A DNA stretch of 45,579 bases from Pseudoruegeria sp. SK021 (GCF_002119405.1 NZ_MTBG01000027.1:1-45579); one strand, 5' to 3'; counted from the stretch's first letter, positions 17,627 through 27,225 are shown. Numbers and translations: made by a program. Notes: generated from the letters alone by a model not told the origin.

Positions 17627-18145
17627 ATGACACAGGTAAGCGCCACCTCCGACGAGGCCCCCGTTTACAAGAAGATCAAAAAGGGCGGCCTGCGCCGCTT
17701 CCTCGGTGTCCGTACGGTCATCATCGACATGATGCGCTGGTATTACACCCGCATCTGGAAGATGGACCTGCATCCGAGTTGCCAGTTCTCGATGTCAGCG
17801 AAATTCGACAAGACCTACCCGCAGGGCGTGCATGTGGGCGAAAACTCCTACGTTGCTTTCGAGAGCCGCATCCTCTGCCATGACCGCACCCGCGGGCTCT
17901 ATCTGCACACCCGCATCGGCACGAACTGTTTCATCGGCGGGTCGAGCCTGATCCTGCCGGGGGTGGAGATCGGTGATGGCTGCGTGGTGGGGGCCGGGTC
18001 GGTCGTTACCAAGTCGGTCCCGGCAGGCTGCGTGGTCGCGGGCAACCCGGCGAAAATCCTGCGTGAGGGCATCGAGGTCGGGGCCTATGGCCGTTTCGCC
18101 GATGCCGATGCCCGCGAAAGCGCGCTGGTCGAGGAGGGGGCGTGA
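17627..18145 (+). CDS. Hexapeptide-repeat acetyltransferase
   Basis: 172 residues from the ATG of MTQVSATS, preceded by GAGG 9 bp upstream. The C-terminal half is a left-handed beta-helix of the LbH acyltransferase family. Hexapeptide-like turns are VHVGENSYVAF, TRIGTNCFIGGSSLILPGVEIGDGCVVGAGSVVTKSVPAGCVVAGNPAKIL, the last being the standard end of WcaF/NodL-type O-acetyltransferases. It should transfer acetyl from acetyl-CoA to a sugar of the precursor in the cytosol. The stop overlaps the start of the following beta-helix gene (GTGATG), so the two are translationally coupled. The 138-bp gap upstream shows no gene. Confidence 0.85.
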   Translation: MTQVSATSDEAPVYKKIKKGGLRRFLGVRTVIIDMMRWYYTRIWKMDLHPSCQFSMSAKFDKTYPQGVHVGENSYVAFESRILCHDRTRGLYLHTRIGTNCFIGGSSLILPGVEIGDGCVVGAGSVVTKSVPAGCVVAGNPAKILREGIEVGAYGRFADADARESALVEEGA

Positions 18146-19434
18146 TGCCAACTTTCAGCCCCGGGCGCCGGATGCTGCTCGGATCTCTGGCGGCCCTCCC
18201 CGTGCTGGGCATGGCCGGGCCGGGCTTGGGCCAAGTTCTGCCGACGCGACTGGTGCGCAGCGCGGCCGAACTGGAGGACGCGTTTCGCAACGCCCCAGAC
18301 GGCAGCCGCTTGCTACTGGCGCCGGGACAATATGATCAGGCTCGGCTGAGCGCGCGTAGTTTTGCACGCGGGCTGCTCATCACCTCAGCAGACCCGTCCA
18401 GCCGTGCGGTGTTTTCCCAAAATCTCTATCTAAACGGTGTCGAGAACGTCACGATCACCGGTGTCGATTTTACCACTGCCCGGTTTTTCGAACATCAAGG
18501 CCGCATGGATAAGGTCCAGCTCGGCCTGACAAGCTGCCGCGACGTGCTGATCTCAGACGCAACCTTCACCGGCTACATTCCAACGGTTGAGGAAGGAATA
18601 GATCCAGAATCCCCCGACTTGGAACGGCATTTCGCGCTGGCGGGCTATACCCGCGACAATGGCCTCGCCCTCGTCGAGTGCGAAAACATTCAGGCCGAGG
18701 GGCTGCGGATGCTCGATCTGCGCACCGCGCTCACTTGCGGCAGCTGCGAACGGATCCGCCTGTACGGAATTGAGGTGGCCGGCGCGCGCGAGGGCGTCAA
18801 CTTCCTCGACACGCGCGACCTGACAATCGCCGAATGTCATTTTTACGGCTTTAAGCCCTGGCTGGCCAAGGCATCGCCGAACCGCGACCATCCCGACATG
18901 ATCCAGTACTGGGCAGGGACGAAGGAAATCGGCGTTCATCGCATCGAGATCCGCGACTGCCTGTTCCATCAGGGGCCGGGGCTCCCCTGGACCCAGTCCA
19001 TTTTCGGTCATCTGCGCAACCGCTCCGGACAGGCGGACAAGGCCTCGGAGATCTACGTTAGCGGCAATACCATCATCAACCGTCACATCTGGGCCATCTA
19101 TCTGGGTGAGGCCTCTCAGGTGGTCGTGACTGACAATCTGCTTCTGCCCTCGCCAGATCTTCCGGATGACCCAGAGCAGATCAACACGCCGACGATTTCT
19201 CTCGAGGGATGCCGCGATGTCGACGTGATCCGCAATACGCTGCTGCCCTTTCAGGGCCCGGATCGACCGATCCGGGCAGACAAGGGGGCGCTTAAGGACG
19301 GTCGGGTGCGGCTCGCCTCCGACAACCGTTTTCTTGACACTCGCCCGGTTGTGCCGAATTTCTGGCGCAAGGTGACGCCAGATCTGGCGTCACCGGCGGC
19401 CGCTTACCGGGCGCGCCGGGGATGGACCGGCTGA
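18145..19434 (+). CDS. Periplasmic right-handed beta-helix protein with Tat-like signal
   Basis: 429 residues. The N-terminus SPGRRMLLGSLAALPVLGMAGPGLGQ has a twin-arginine and a hydrophobic core, so export by Tat (or Sec) is likely. The rest is a right-handed parallel beta-helix homologous to the N-terminal 390 residues of the RTX protein at 8927. They share FTGY-x-P-x-x-EEG-x-D, FKPWL, DHPDMIQYW (here 248-256), SIFGHL and TIIN-x-H-x-x-AI-x-LG. It lacks RTX modules and so probably acts in the periplasm, analogous in position to AlgG, on the polymer during export. Lyase versus epimerase cannot be decided. The start overlaps the upstream acetyltransferase stop (TGATG). Confidence 0.75.
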   Translation: MPTFSPGRRMLLGSLAALPVLGMAGPGLGQVLPTRLVRSAAELEDAFRNAPDGSRLLLAPGQYDQARLSARSFARGLLITSADPSSRAVFSQNLYLNGVENVTITGVDFTTARFFEHQGRMDKVQLGLTSCRDVLISDATFTGYIPTVEEGIDPESPDLERHFALAGYTRDNGLALVECENIQAEGLRMLDLRTALTCGSCERIRLYGIEVAGAREGVNFLDTRDLTIAECHFYGFKPWLAKASPNRDHPDMIQYWAGTKEIGVHRIEIRDCLFHQGPGLPWTQSIFGHLRNRSGQADKASEIYVSGNTIINRHIWAIYLGEASQVVVTDNLLLPSPDLPDDPEQINTPTISLEGCRDVDVIRNTLLPFQGPDRPIRADKGALKDGRVRLASDNRFLDTRPVVPNFWRKVTPDLASPAAAYRARRGWTG

Positions 19435-19583
19435 GGCCGACCACGACTGGCGTCATGACACATGGTCCGGAGCAGTTCCGGCAGGCAGTGTCGCGCAGGT
19501 CGCTGCGGTGCGCGGACGGCTATTGTCACGACTAATCTGCGGTCAAGCCCCCACGCGGCCGTGTCAAAAGTTGGAGCCCCGTT

Positions 19584-20633
19584 ATGGCCCTTAAACTGCA
19601 TAACCACGCCATCATCCCCTCGCTTGATGGGATCCGCGCGGTTTCCATCGCGATCGTGTTCTTCGCCCACGCCCATATCGGCCGGCCGTTGCCGGGCGGG
19701 TTTGGGGTGACGGTGTTCTTCCGCGAGGCAGAGAAGGCCGGAACAATAAACCTCAAAGCCTTCTACATCCGCCGCCTGCTGCGGCTGAGCCCACCGCTTC
19801 TGGTGACGCTGATCGTGGTCTACGGGCTGGTGGCCGCCGGCATTTTCTCGGCGAGACGGTGCCGGAGGCGATCCTGAGCCAGCTGTTCTATTTCTACAAT
19901 TACTATCAGGTTCTGGCGTCGAACTGGAACGAGGGCGCACGCGGGCTCAATGTGCTGTGGTCTCTGGCTGTGGAAGAGCATTTCTACCTGATCTTTCCCG
20001 GCATGTTCCTTCTGTTCCTGCACAGCCGCCTGACGCTTCGCCACATAAGGATGATGCTGAGTGGGCTACTGCTGTGGCGGATTTTGCGCATGGGTGTGTT
20101 CGGCGCCACGGCAAACACGATCTACATCTCCACAGATACGCGCTTCGACTGGATCCTTTATGGCGCGGTTCTGGCGATCATGAACGCGCGCGGCGTTTCC
20201 GCGCGGATTTTTCCGACCGGCGGCACCGGGCGCGTCTTGTGGCTTCTCGGCAGCCTCGCGGTGCTGGGGGCCTGCTTCGTTTTGGGCGGCGAATTCTTTC
20301 GCGAAACCTTCCGCTACAGCATGCAGGGACTGGCCCTGATGCCCCTGTTCCACTACGCGATCACCCAGCCCGACCTGCCGCCGTTCAGACCGATCAACTG
20401 GAGCTAGGGTGCGAATGATCGGCTTCTATTCCTACTCGATTTACCTGATCCACACGGTAGCTTTGGCCAATCTCAATGTCTGGTGGCACGCTGCCGGGCT
20501 GGGCGGACGGCCTCTGATCATCATGGCCCTGGTGGCTGGGGCCTTATGTCCGGCCTGTGCCATGGCCGTCTATTACTTTGCGGAGCACCCGGTGAAGCGC
20601 TGGCGCGCGCGGCTGATTTCTAGCACGTCCTGA
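19584..20633 (+). pseudogene. Acyltransferase-3 family gene, broken at three places
   Basis: The protein pieces form one OafA-type acyltransferase: IIPSLDGIRAVSIAIVFFAHAH, then FYIRRLLRLSPPLL, WSLAVEEHFYLIFPG and FYSYSIYLIH. Three lesions are visible. (1) The expected F-F-x-L-S-G-Y-L-I-T segment is missing, GVTVFF running straight into REAEKAG, an apparent in-frame deletion of about 11 codons. (2) A one-base frameshift lies near 19848. (3) One extra base near 20405 creates a TAG; removing it restores NWS-RVRMIGFYSYS. The enzyme would have acylated polymer sugars at the membrane. The following 110 bp up to the AlgD-type gene hold nothing recognisable. Confidence 0.85.
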
Positions 20634-20743
20634 TGTGGGGGTGGACTGTCGGTCGCGTTGCAGACAGGCATTGGCGTGGTAGGACTTGGTTCATGTAGGG
20701 TGCCCGAAAGCACCAGAAGCATAGTAAAGATGGATAAAGTCGC

Positions 20744-22012
20744 ATGAAAGTTGTCATTTTTGGTTTGGGGTATGTCGGTTTCACCGCAGCCTGCTGCATT
20801 TCGAGCGAAGGCCATTCGGTGGTCGGCATCGATGTCAGCGACAAGAAGGTGAAATCGATCCTCGACGGTCACGCCCCAATCGTGGAGCCTGGGGTTCAGG
20901 AGATGCTTCTGGAAGGGCTGGAAAAAGGCCTGATCACCGCGGCGACTTCGATCGGGGATAATCTCGACGGCGCCGATCTGGCGATTGTCTGTGTGGGCAC
21001 GCCCTCGGCTGCGGATGGGTCGCACAACATGGGCTACATCGCCGATGTCTCACGGCAGATCGCCTTGGCGCTCAAGGGCGCCGACCGGGCTCGACCGCTG
21101 GCGGTGGCCTATCGATCGACCATTCGCCCCGGATCCATTCAGGATCTGATCCTGCCGATCTTCCAGAGCGTTCTGGGCGAAGACGCCAGTGGCTTGTTCG
21201 ACCTGATCTACAACCCCGAATTCCTGCGCGAATCCTCGGCGGTGAAGGACTATTTCGAGCCACCGAAAATCGTCATCGGCACTCAGGACGGCCAGCCCAA
21301 TCCGGTAATGGAAGAGCTCAACACCAACATTACCGCGCCGACCTTCTATGTGGGCTATCGCGAGGCGGAGTTCACCAAGTTCGTCGACAACACCTGGCAC
21401 GCGGTGAAAGTGGCCTATGCCAACGAAATTGGCCGGGTCTGCCTCAATCTTGGCATCCAAGCCTCGACGGTACATGAGATCTTCAAGTCTGACACCAAAC
21501 TGAACATCTCGGCCTACTACACCCGACCGGGCGGGGCCTTTGGCGGCTCCTGCTTGCCCAAGGACGTGCGCGCCCTGCAATATATCGGTGCTGACAGCGG
21601 CACCTCCATGCCGCTGGTCGAAAGCCTGATCCGCACCAACGAGGCGCACAAGCATCGGCTCTACGAATATGCCGTCGACGGGCTGGAGCCAGGCGCCAAG
21701 GTTCTGCTGGCGGGGCTGGCGTTCAAGGCGGCCACCGACGACCTGCGCGAAAGCCCCAATGTCGATCTGGCGCGCAAGATGCTGCAGGCCGGCTTCGCGG
21801 TTGAGATCTATGACCCGGCGATCAATGCGGAAAAACTGGTCGGCACCAATCTCGGCTACGCCTACAGCCAGCTGCCGATGATCCAGAGCCTTCTCGTTGA
21901 CAAGGCCACCGCCGACAGCGGCAGCTATGCCCGGGTGATCGCGGCCAATGCCACGGTGAAGGAACTGGACCTGCCCGCAGGCAGCGACATCCGCGACCTC
22001 GGCTCTCTCTGA
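20744..22012 (+). CDS. algD: GDP-mannose 6-dehydrogenase (AlgD type)
   Basis: 422 residues of the UDP-glucose/GDP-mannose dehydrogenase family. The NAD-binding motif is VVIFGLGYVGFTAACCIS. The active-site Cys (about 270) is in FGGSCLPKDVRAL, preceded by KLNISAYYTRPGGA, which matches the AlgD pattern (KLN-x-S-x-YY-x-RPG-x-A) better than Ugd. VDNTWHAVKVAYANEIGRV and GLAFKAATDDLRESPNVDLA also fit GDP-mannose dehydrogenases. The reaction is GDP-mannose + 2 NAD+ to GDP-mannuronate. Substrate comes from ManB/ManC. This is the committed step of alginate synthesis in pseudomonads, but no alg8/alg44 synthase is present, so mannuronate is probably one sugar of a Wzx/Wzy-type repeat. A separate true Ugd lies at 34645. 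Confidence 0.82.
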   Translation: MKVVIFGLGYVGFTAACCISSEGHSVVGIDVSDKKVKSILDGHAPIVEPGVQEMLLEGLEKGLITAATSIGDNLDGADLAIVCVGTPSAADGSHNMGYIADVSRQIALALKGADRARPLAVAYRSTIRPGSIQDLILPIFQSVLGEDASGLFDLIYNPEFLRESSAVKDYFEPPKIVIGTQDGQPNPVMEELNTNITAPTFYVGYREAEFTKFVDNTWHAVKVAYANEIGRVCLNLGIQASTVHEIFKSDTKLNISAYYTRPGGAFGGSCLPKDVRALQYIGADSGTSMPLVESLIRTNEAHKHRLYEYAVDGLEPGAKVLLAGLAFKAATDDLRESPNVDLARKMLQAGFAVEIYDPAINAEKLVGTNLGYAYSQLPMIQSLLVDKATADSGSYARVIAANATVKELDLPAGSDIRDLGSL

Positions 22013-22019
22013 GACTGCA

Positions 22020-22047
22020 GGCCCCCTCCGGTGCGCCGGAGGGGGCC
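22020..22047. terminator. Bidirectional stem-loop between algD and the flippase gene
   Basis: GGCCCCCTCCGG and CCGGAGGGGGCC form a perfect 12-bp stem with a 4-nt TGCG loop, exactly in the gap between two converging genes. No T-run is present on either side. Confidence 0.75.
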
Positions 22048-22061
22048 GATTGCGCTCTGGA

Positions 22062-23576
22062 TCAGCGCCCGAACTTGCGCGCGACGATCCGGATCACCTC
22101 GCCACGCAGTTCCGGCGTCAGCAGCACCTTGGCCACATAGGCCGTGCCGATCAATCCCCCCAGAACCGCCAGCGCCGGGACCGCGTCCCAACCTTCGAGC
22201 CGCGGCACGACGAACAGCAGCAGCAACGCCGCCAGCCCGGTGGCAAAGGTGAAGTCGAACCAAGTGAAGCGCACAACGGCGCGCCATTTGACCGGCGTTG
22301 TTCGGTCGGCCACGATCACCAGCGCCGGCAGGATGAGAAACAACTCGGCCAGCATGTAGGCCGCGATCATCACCTCGATGCCGTAGGGCGCCATCAGGTA
22401 AAGCGACAGCGACACCAAAGCGAAGCGCAGCACCGAGACCCAGAAGAACGCCCGGCTCTTGCCACAGGCGAAAAACAGGTACTGCAGCCCGTTGCGCAGC
22501 CCCGCGCCCAAGGTGAAGAGGCTCGACCAGAACAGCAGCGGCGTCACCGCCGTCCAGTCCGGCCCCAGCATCAGCGCCACGATCCAAGGCGCGCCGCAAG
22601 CAATGCCGACCGCGATCGGGTTCAAAAGCAGGTCCGCCCGGCTGATCAGGCGTCCAAACATCGAGCTCAGGGCGGGGGGGTCGTCCTGCAGCCGTGCCAG
22701 GGTGGGGCCGAATACCGATGACAGCGGCACCATCACCCGCCGCTGCGGCAGCATGGCGAGGTTGGTGGCGCGGAAGTAAAGTGCTGTCGGTGTCGGGCCG
22801 AGTGTAACGCCGATGATGGTCGTGCCGATATACTGCGACATCCGGGTCAGGAGCGAGCTGCCTGCCACAAAACCGCCAAAAGACAGCGACGAGCGGATAT
22901 CCTTGAAATCCGACCTGCGCGGTCCCGATGGCAGCCAGCGGATGGCGATCATCAGCAGCACAAGGGTGAAAATCGGGATCGCGATCTGCTGCAACACGGG
23001 CGCCCAGTAGCTCCAGCCCATGAGTGCGGTAATGATCGCCACGGCACTGGCGCCCAGTTCGGCGGCCAACGTGGCCCGCTCGGTGACGCGAATCTGCAGT
23101 GTGCGGCGCATGATGGCGACGTATTGCCCGACGATTGCCGAAAACAGCACACTGACTGCGATCGCTTGGAAGATCGGCGTCACCCGCGGTTCATCGAACC
23201 AACCCGCTGCCGGCACCGCCAGTGCCGCCAAGGCGAGCGCGGCCAGCAGCCCGAGCAGCGCATTGGCCCAGAACAACGCGCTGACCTGGGCATGGGTGAT
23301 CTGCCGTCTCTGAATGATGGCCTCAGGCAGGCCGAAATTCGACAGCACCGTCGCCAGCACCACCCCCGGCATGGCCAAGGCGAAGACAGCGAAATCCTCG
23401 GGCGGCACCAGTCGGGCAATGATCGCGATGCTACCCAGCTGCTGAGCGGCCTTGAGAAAGGCCATGAATAGCACATAGACCGAAGCGCCTCCGGCCTTGC
23501 GGCCCAGTTGACGCTGATCACTCTCAAGCTCGAAGAGCTTGTCGCGGGGATCGGGGGGCGCGGGAACAGGGGACAA
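22062..23576 (-). CDS. Wzx-type polysaccharide flippase (oligosaccharide flippase family)
   Basis: 504 residues with about 12-14 membrane helices. The start region GRKAGGASVYVLFMAFLKAAQQLGSIAIIARLVPPEDFAVFAL is typical of the WzxC/lipopolysaccharide biosynthesis protein branch of the MATE-like MOP superfamily. LSNFGLPEAIIQRRQITHAQVSALFW and the middle YFRATNLAMLPQRRVMVPLSSVFGPTLARLQDD also fit WzxC-like proteins. It should flip undecaprenyl-linked repeat units across the inner membrane for the polymerase at 14929. Converges with algD across a stem-loop. The following 118 bp up to the acyltransferase gene show no feature. Confidence 0.87.
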   Translation of the reverse strand: MSPVPAPPDPRDKLFELESDQRQLGRKAGGASVYVLFMAFLKAAQQLGSIAIIARLVPPEDFAVFALAMPGVVLATVLSNFGLPEAIIQRRQITHAQVSALFWANALLGLLAALALAALAVPAAGWFDEPRVTPIFQAIAVSVLFSAIVGQYVAIMRRTLQIRVTERATLAAELGASAVAIITALMGWSYWAPVLQQIAIPIFTLVLLMIAIRWLPSGPRRSDFKDIRSSLSFGGFVAGSSLLTRMSQYIGTTIIGVTLGPTPTALYFRATNLAMLPQRRVMVPLSSVFGPTLARLQDDPPALSSMFGRLISRADLLLNPIAVGIACGAPWIVALMLGPDWTAVTPLLFWSSLFTLGAGLRNGLQYLFFACGKSRAFFWVSVLRFALVSLSLYLMAPYGIEVMIAAYMLAELFLILPALVIVADRTTPVKWRAVVRFTWFDFTFATGLAALLLLFVVPRLEGWDAVPALAVLGGLIGTAYVAKVLLTPELRGEVIRIVARKFGR

Positions 23577-23694
23577 AACAAATACTCCAATGGCGCAGCG
23601 CTTCCGGTGCGGACGGGCCTCGCAGAATTCGGGTCCGCCAGATCAGCTATAGCCGGGCGGCGTCAGGGCCGTCTTCTTACTGATCGCCGCAGCG

Positions 23695-25623
23695 TCAGCG
23701 CAAGACGGCATCCAGTCGCCGGGACAGATAGGGGGTGGCGGCTGTGGTGTGGTGAATCGGATCCATGTAATAACTCAGCGGGCCGTCGTGGAACCGGCAA
23801 TCGTCGCCCTCGCAGATCAGCGCGCGGGGATCGATCACCTCAAGCCCGGAACGGGCCTCGGCCAGCACGCCGAACCCCGCGACGATCTGGTCGCGATGGG
23901 GCGTCGGCACATGGCCGATCCGCGTCACCGCTGCCGCCGTGGCCTCAAGCGGCGCCAGCGGACCGATGCGTTCGAGGATGTGCGGGACCGGACCGGCACG
24001 ATACTGGGGCCCGATCACCACCATCGAGGCCGAAATCTTTTCCATGTGATCCAGTGTGGCGATCACCCCGTCCCGCCATCCGGAAAAGTCCGGGTTCCCA
24101 TCGGTGAAGGCCGGCGTGAGGTCGCCCTCTGTCTGCTCCCAGTAGAGTGTGTCGCCGTAGCTGTTCCAGTTCTGCGACCACACGGCCAGATCGAAAGGCC
24201 CCGACAGCGCCATCACCTCATTGCGATAGCCCAAGCAGCCCCGGTCAGGCGAATGGCTGATGACCCGTACCGAACCGACCGCCATCACGCAGCCACCGCG
24301 GGAGATCACCGTCACCTCGGCCTCGGCGAAACGAGGCAGGGACATCAGGGCCGGCACGTAGTTCTGCATCATCGAATCGCCGAAGATCAGAATCCGTTCA
24401 CCGGACTGCCCACTGCCCAAACGCAGACTCCCGTCGCTATAGTCATCAAGGAACTGGAACCGGCTCAGCCGTGCGTATTCCTCATGCGCCGGAGCCAGCG
24501 CCATGCGCTGTGGCAGCCCGTCCGTGATGCGGATGCCAAGGGCGACGACGGCCAGCGCCGCCAGCGCCGCCAGCGGTTGCATCATTTGCTTCCAGGTCAC
24601 GTTGCGCGCCTGATCGCGATGCAGCCGGAACGGGGTTTCCACGAAGTAATAAAGTAGCGCGCCGAGGCCGATGCTCAAGCCTAGAAGAATGACTTTTTCG
24701 GCAAAGGTGAACGGATCGGTGGATAGGTAACGCCAGAACACGATCACCGGCCAATGGGCCAGATAGGCCGAATAGGACACATTCCCCAGCCAGATCATCG
24801 GCCGCAAGGTCAGGACCCGCCCGATCATCGGGGCCCGCCCGCATAGCAGCATCAGGACCGCGCCAACCGTCGGCACGAGGCCCGCGATCCCCGGAAAGGG
24901 TGTGGTTTCATCGAACACCAGCGCCGAACCGATCACGATGGTCAGCCCCAGCGCCTGCCCAGCCTCCTCAATCCTGCCGGGCAGGCGCAGATGCGGAAGG
25001 AAAGCCAGCGCGGCGCCAGCGAGGAACTGATAGGCGCGGAACATCGGCAGAAAATAGGCTTGCCGTGGATTGCGCCCGATCCAGTATTCCGACAGGGCCA
25101 GCCCGGCAACGAACCCCAAGATCACCCCGGCGAGCACCGCGCGGCGACCGCCCAGCCGGTAGCAGAACACCAGCGCCACGGGCCAGACGAGGTAGAACTG
25201 TTCCTCGACGCTCAGCGACCAAGTGTGCAGGAGCGGCTTGACCTCGGAGGCGGCGCCGAAATAGCTGTCGGCCATGGAAAAATGCAGGTTGGCCAGTGAA
25301 AAGGCGGTGAAAATCGCCGAGACCGCGGTTTCCTTCAGGTTCTGCGGCGTCATGATCAGCGCGGAGCCGATCAGGGTCAGCAAAATCGTGGCCGCCAGCG
25401 CCGGCAGAAGCCGTCGTGCCCGGCGGATGTAGAACCGCTTGAAACTGAACTGGTCGCGCTTCAGGTCTTCCAGCATGATGCCCGTGATCAGGAATCCCGA
25501 GATCACGAAGAACACGTCGACGCCGATATATCCCCCGGTAAATCCCGTGAACTGACAGTGAAACAACAGGACGAGAAAGACCGCGATGGCGCGCAGCCCG
25601 TCGATATCCTTGCGATAGGTCAT
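23695..25623 (-). CDS. Acyltransferase-3/SGNH fusion O-acyltransferase (OafA type)
   Basis: 642 residues. The N-terminal 370 residues are an intact acyltransferase-3 membrane domain: DIDGLRAIAVFLVLLFHCQF, YIGVDVFFVISGFLITGI, YIRRARRLLPAL, LHTWSLSVEEQFYLVWP. The C-terminal 250 residues form a periplasmic SGNH domain with RILIFGDSMMQNYVPAL (nucleophile Ser) and DPIHHTTAATPYLSRRL (catalytic D-x-x-H). This architecture matches OafA/OatA-type enzymes, which move acetyl from a cytoplasmic donor through the membrane onto a polysaccharide. It is the only intact acyltransferase-3 gene of three in the locus. The stretch 25624-25755 shows no gene. Confidence 0.9.
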   Translation of the reverse strand: MTYRKDIDGLRAIAVFLVLLFHCQFTGFTGGYIGVDVFFVISGFLITGIMLEDLKRDQFSFKRFYIRRARRLLPALAATILLTLIGSALIMTPQNLKETAVSAIFTAFSLANLHFSMADSYFGAASEVKPLLHTWSLSVEEQFYLVWPVALVFCYRLGGRRAVLAGVILGFVAGLALSEYWIGRNPRQAYFLPMFRAYQFLAGAALAFLPHLRLPGRIEEAGQALGLTIVIGSALVFDETTPFPGIAGLVPTVGAVLMLLCGRAPMIGRVLTLRPMIWLGNVSYSAYLAHWPVIVFWRYLSTDPFTFAEKVILLGLSIGLGALLYYFVETPFRLHRDQARNVTWKQMMQPLAALAALAVVALGIRITDGLPQRMALAPAHEEYARLSRFQFLDDYSDGSLRLGSGQSGERILIFGDSMMQNYVPALMSLPRFAEAEVTVISRGGCVMAVGSVRVISHSPDRGCLGYRNEVMALSGPFDLAVWSQNWNSYGDTLYWEQTEGDLTPAFTDGNPDFSGWRDGVIATLDHMEKISASMVVIGPQYRAGPVPHILERIGPLAPLEATAAAVTRIGHVPTPHRDQIVAGFGVLAEARSGLEVIDPRALICEGDDCRFHDGPLSYYMDPIHHTTAATPYLSRRLDAVLR

Positions 25624-25755
25624 GCCGCATCTCCGACTGGGAATGTCTGGCCCCTGCGACGGAGAGTCTTTGCGGGATTCGGGCGAAAACCGGATGTTCC
25701 CACCTTGCTAGCGTTCTGCATACACGTGACCTGACAAAACTCGTACTTCACCCTT

Positions 25756-26229
25756 CTAGATCAGCGCCGTCAGATCTACCCCACGGTCTAATGTCGCAAT
25801 GGCCGGGGTCAGCGCTCTTACCGTCTGGGCATAGGCCGACGGGATGATCCCATCGAGGCTGCGCACCGCAAGAAACAGCTTTAACTCCGTCCCCAGGCGT
25901 TCGAGGGCGCGGATCAGCGGCAGACTCGGGAACCGCCCGTAGAACGGCACCGCCAGTTGGTCAAAAGTATAACCCAGCAGATCCTCCTCAGAAAGGAGCA
26001 ATGTTCCGGGGCCGGTGCGTAGCTTTTCTAGGTCGTGGCCGAACAGCTTTCGGACCGGGGTCGACCATAGTTTGCTACGCCACCCCTCCGGGCGCATGTG
26101 CCGGCGCAGCACCGCCCGGACATCGGCGACCCGCAAATAGTCGATGCCGTTTTCCAGCAGCGCCGGGCGACATAGGGCCAACGTATCCTGAAAATGTGTG
26201 GAGGCGGTTTTGTGCGCCTCGATATGTAC
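25756..26229 (-). pseudogene. Sulfotransferase-like protein, truncated
   Basis: The frame opens with V-HIEAHKTASTHFQDTLALCRPALLENGIDYLRV. This matches the start of a group of bacterial sulfotransferase-like proteins, HIG-x-HKT-x-(S/T)T-x-x-Q, with K-T as the PAPS-phosphate-binding loop. No ATG, GTG or TTG precedes this in frame before a stop (near 26283). The product ends after about 158 residues (VDLTALI), whereas relatives have roughly 250-350. It therefore lacks a proper start and the C-terminal half. If once active it would have used PAPS made by the CysD/CysNC genes nearby. The E in H-I-E replaces the usual G. It could also be a shortened protein with an unusual start codon. Confidence 0.5.
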
Positions 26230-26427
26230 ACGCCACTGACGTACTGGAACAACCCCCGCAAGGATAGCAAATCGGGCGAGATGTTAACCAGTGGCTTTAT
26301 CGTCTGGAATTCCGTTGCGGAATCAGATATCTGCTTGTCCAAGACCGCCGGGGCCCTGTATCCCGAACTTGGTAAGGGTTTCCGGGCCGGCCCGTGTAGC
26401 GCCCGGCTTTATAGCGAGGGTAGTGTC

Positions 26428-27225
26428 ATGACGGGTTCACCGCGTCGCGTTGTTTATACGTGTCTCACCAACGGCTATGACCGGCTCATTCCGCCCGTCG
26501 AGCCCGTGCCGGGGGTCGATTACATCCTGTTCACCGATCGTCCGGAAGACGATCGGGTGGAAGGTTGGACAACTAGGCTGATTGAGACGCCCGAGGGCCT
26601 CTCGCCTACGCTATGCGCCCGCCGTTACAAAGCGCTGCCACACAAGGTGGTACCCGAGTATGACGAAGCGATTTGGGTCGATTCCAACATCGCCATAACC
26701 AGTTCTCTGGCACCATTTTTCGACGATGTGTTTGGCTCTGCCGAAAACATGATCGTCTACACCCATCCGGATCGGGACACGATTGCCACCGAGGCCGAGG
26801 TCATCCTTCAATCCGGCCGGGCAAAGGCACTAGACAAGGTCGAGGGCGAAGTTGCCGGCTACTTCGCAGACGGGTTCCCCGATGATCAGGGGCTGATCCA
26901 TACCGCCATTCTCATGCGCCGCCACATGGAACCCGAGGTTATCGCCGCGATGGAACTGTGGTGGGAGCTTTTGGCCAAGGGAAGCACCCGTGACCAGTTG
27001 TCGTTGCCCTACGTATTGTGGAAACAGAAACTTCCCGTGCGGGTTCTGTCGCCGGACTTCACTTTGGGCAGCCCCTATTTCCTGCGCTATCCGCACTGGC
27101 AAACCTCGGGCCGCCGGGGCCGCGCGCTGGTCTGGGCGGCGCAGCGCAAGGCGCGCGGTCTACCCTGGCGATGGCTGCACGATCTGATCATCAGCAGTTA
27201 CGGTCGCCGGTCGCCGCATTTCTGA
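26428..27225 (+). CDS. TOD1/MUCI70-like glycosyltransferase (DUF616)
   Basis: 265 residues from the ATG of MTGSPRRVVYTCLTNGYD, which has GAGGG upstream; the frame is open from 26194 but the upstream part is unlike the family. VVYTCLTNGYD, DYILFTDRP, RRYKALPHKVVPEYDEAIWVDSNI (with a D-x-N metal-type motif), THPDRDTIATEAEVI and DDQGLIHTAILMRRH fit the DUF616/TOD1-MUCI70 glycosyltransferase group. Relatives are found in plant pectin synthesis and in bacterial polysaccharide loci. The function here is inferred as transfer of one sugar or a polymer side chain. The 3' end overlaps the convergent luxR-type gene by 35 bp. An inverted repeat ATTCCG-ttg-CGGAAT lies in the leader at 26309-26323. Confidence 0.65.
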   Translation: MTGSPRRVVYTCLTNGYDRLIPPVEPVPGVDYILFTDRPEDDRVEGWTTRLIETPEGLSPTLCARRYKALPHKVVPEYDEAIWVDSNIAITSSLAPFFDDVFGSAENMIVYTHPDRDTIATEAEVILQSGRAKALDKVEGEVAGYFADGFPDDQGLIHTAILMRRHMEPEVIAAMELWWELLAKGSTRDQLSLPYVLWKQKLPVRVLSPDFTLGSPYFLRYPHWQTSGRRGRALVWAAQRKARGLPWRWLHDLIISSYGRRSPHF

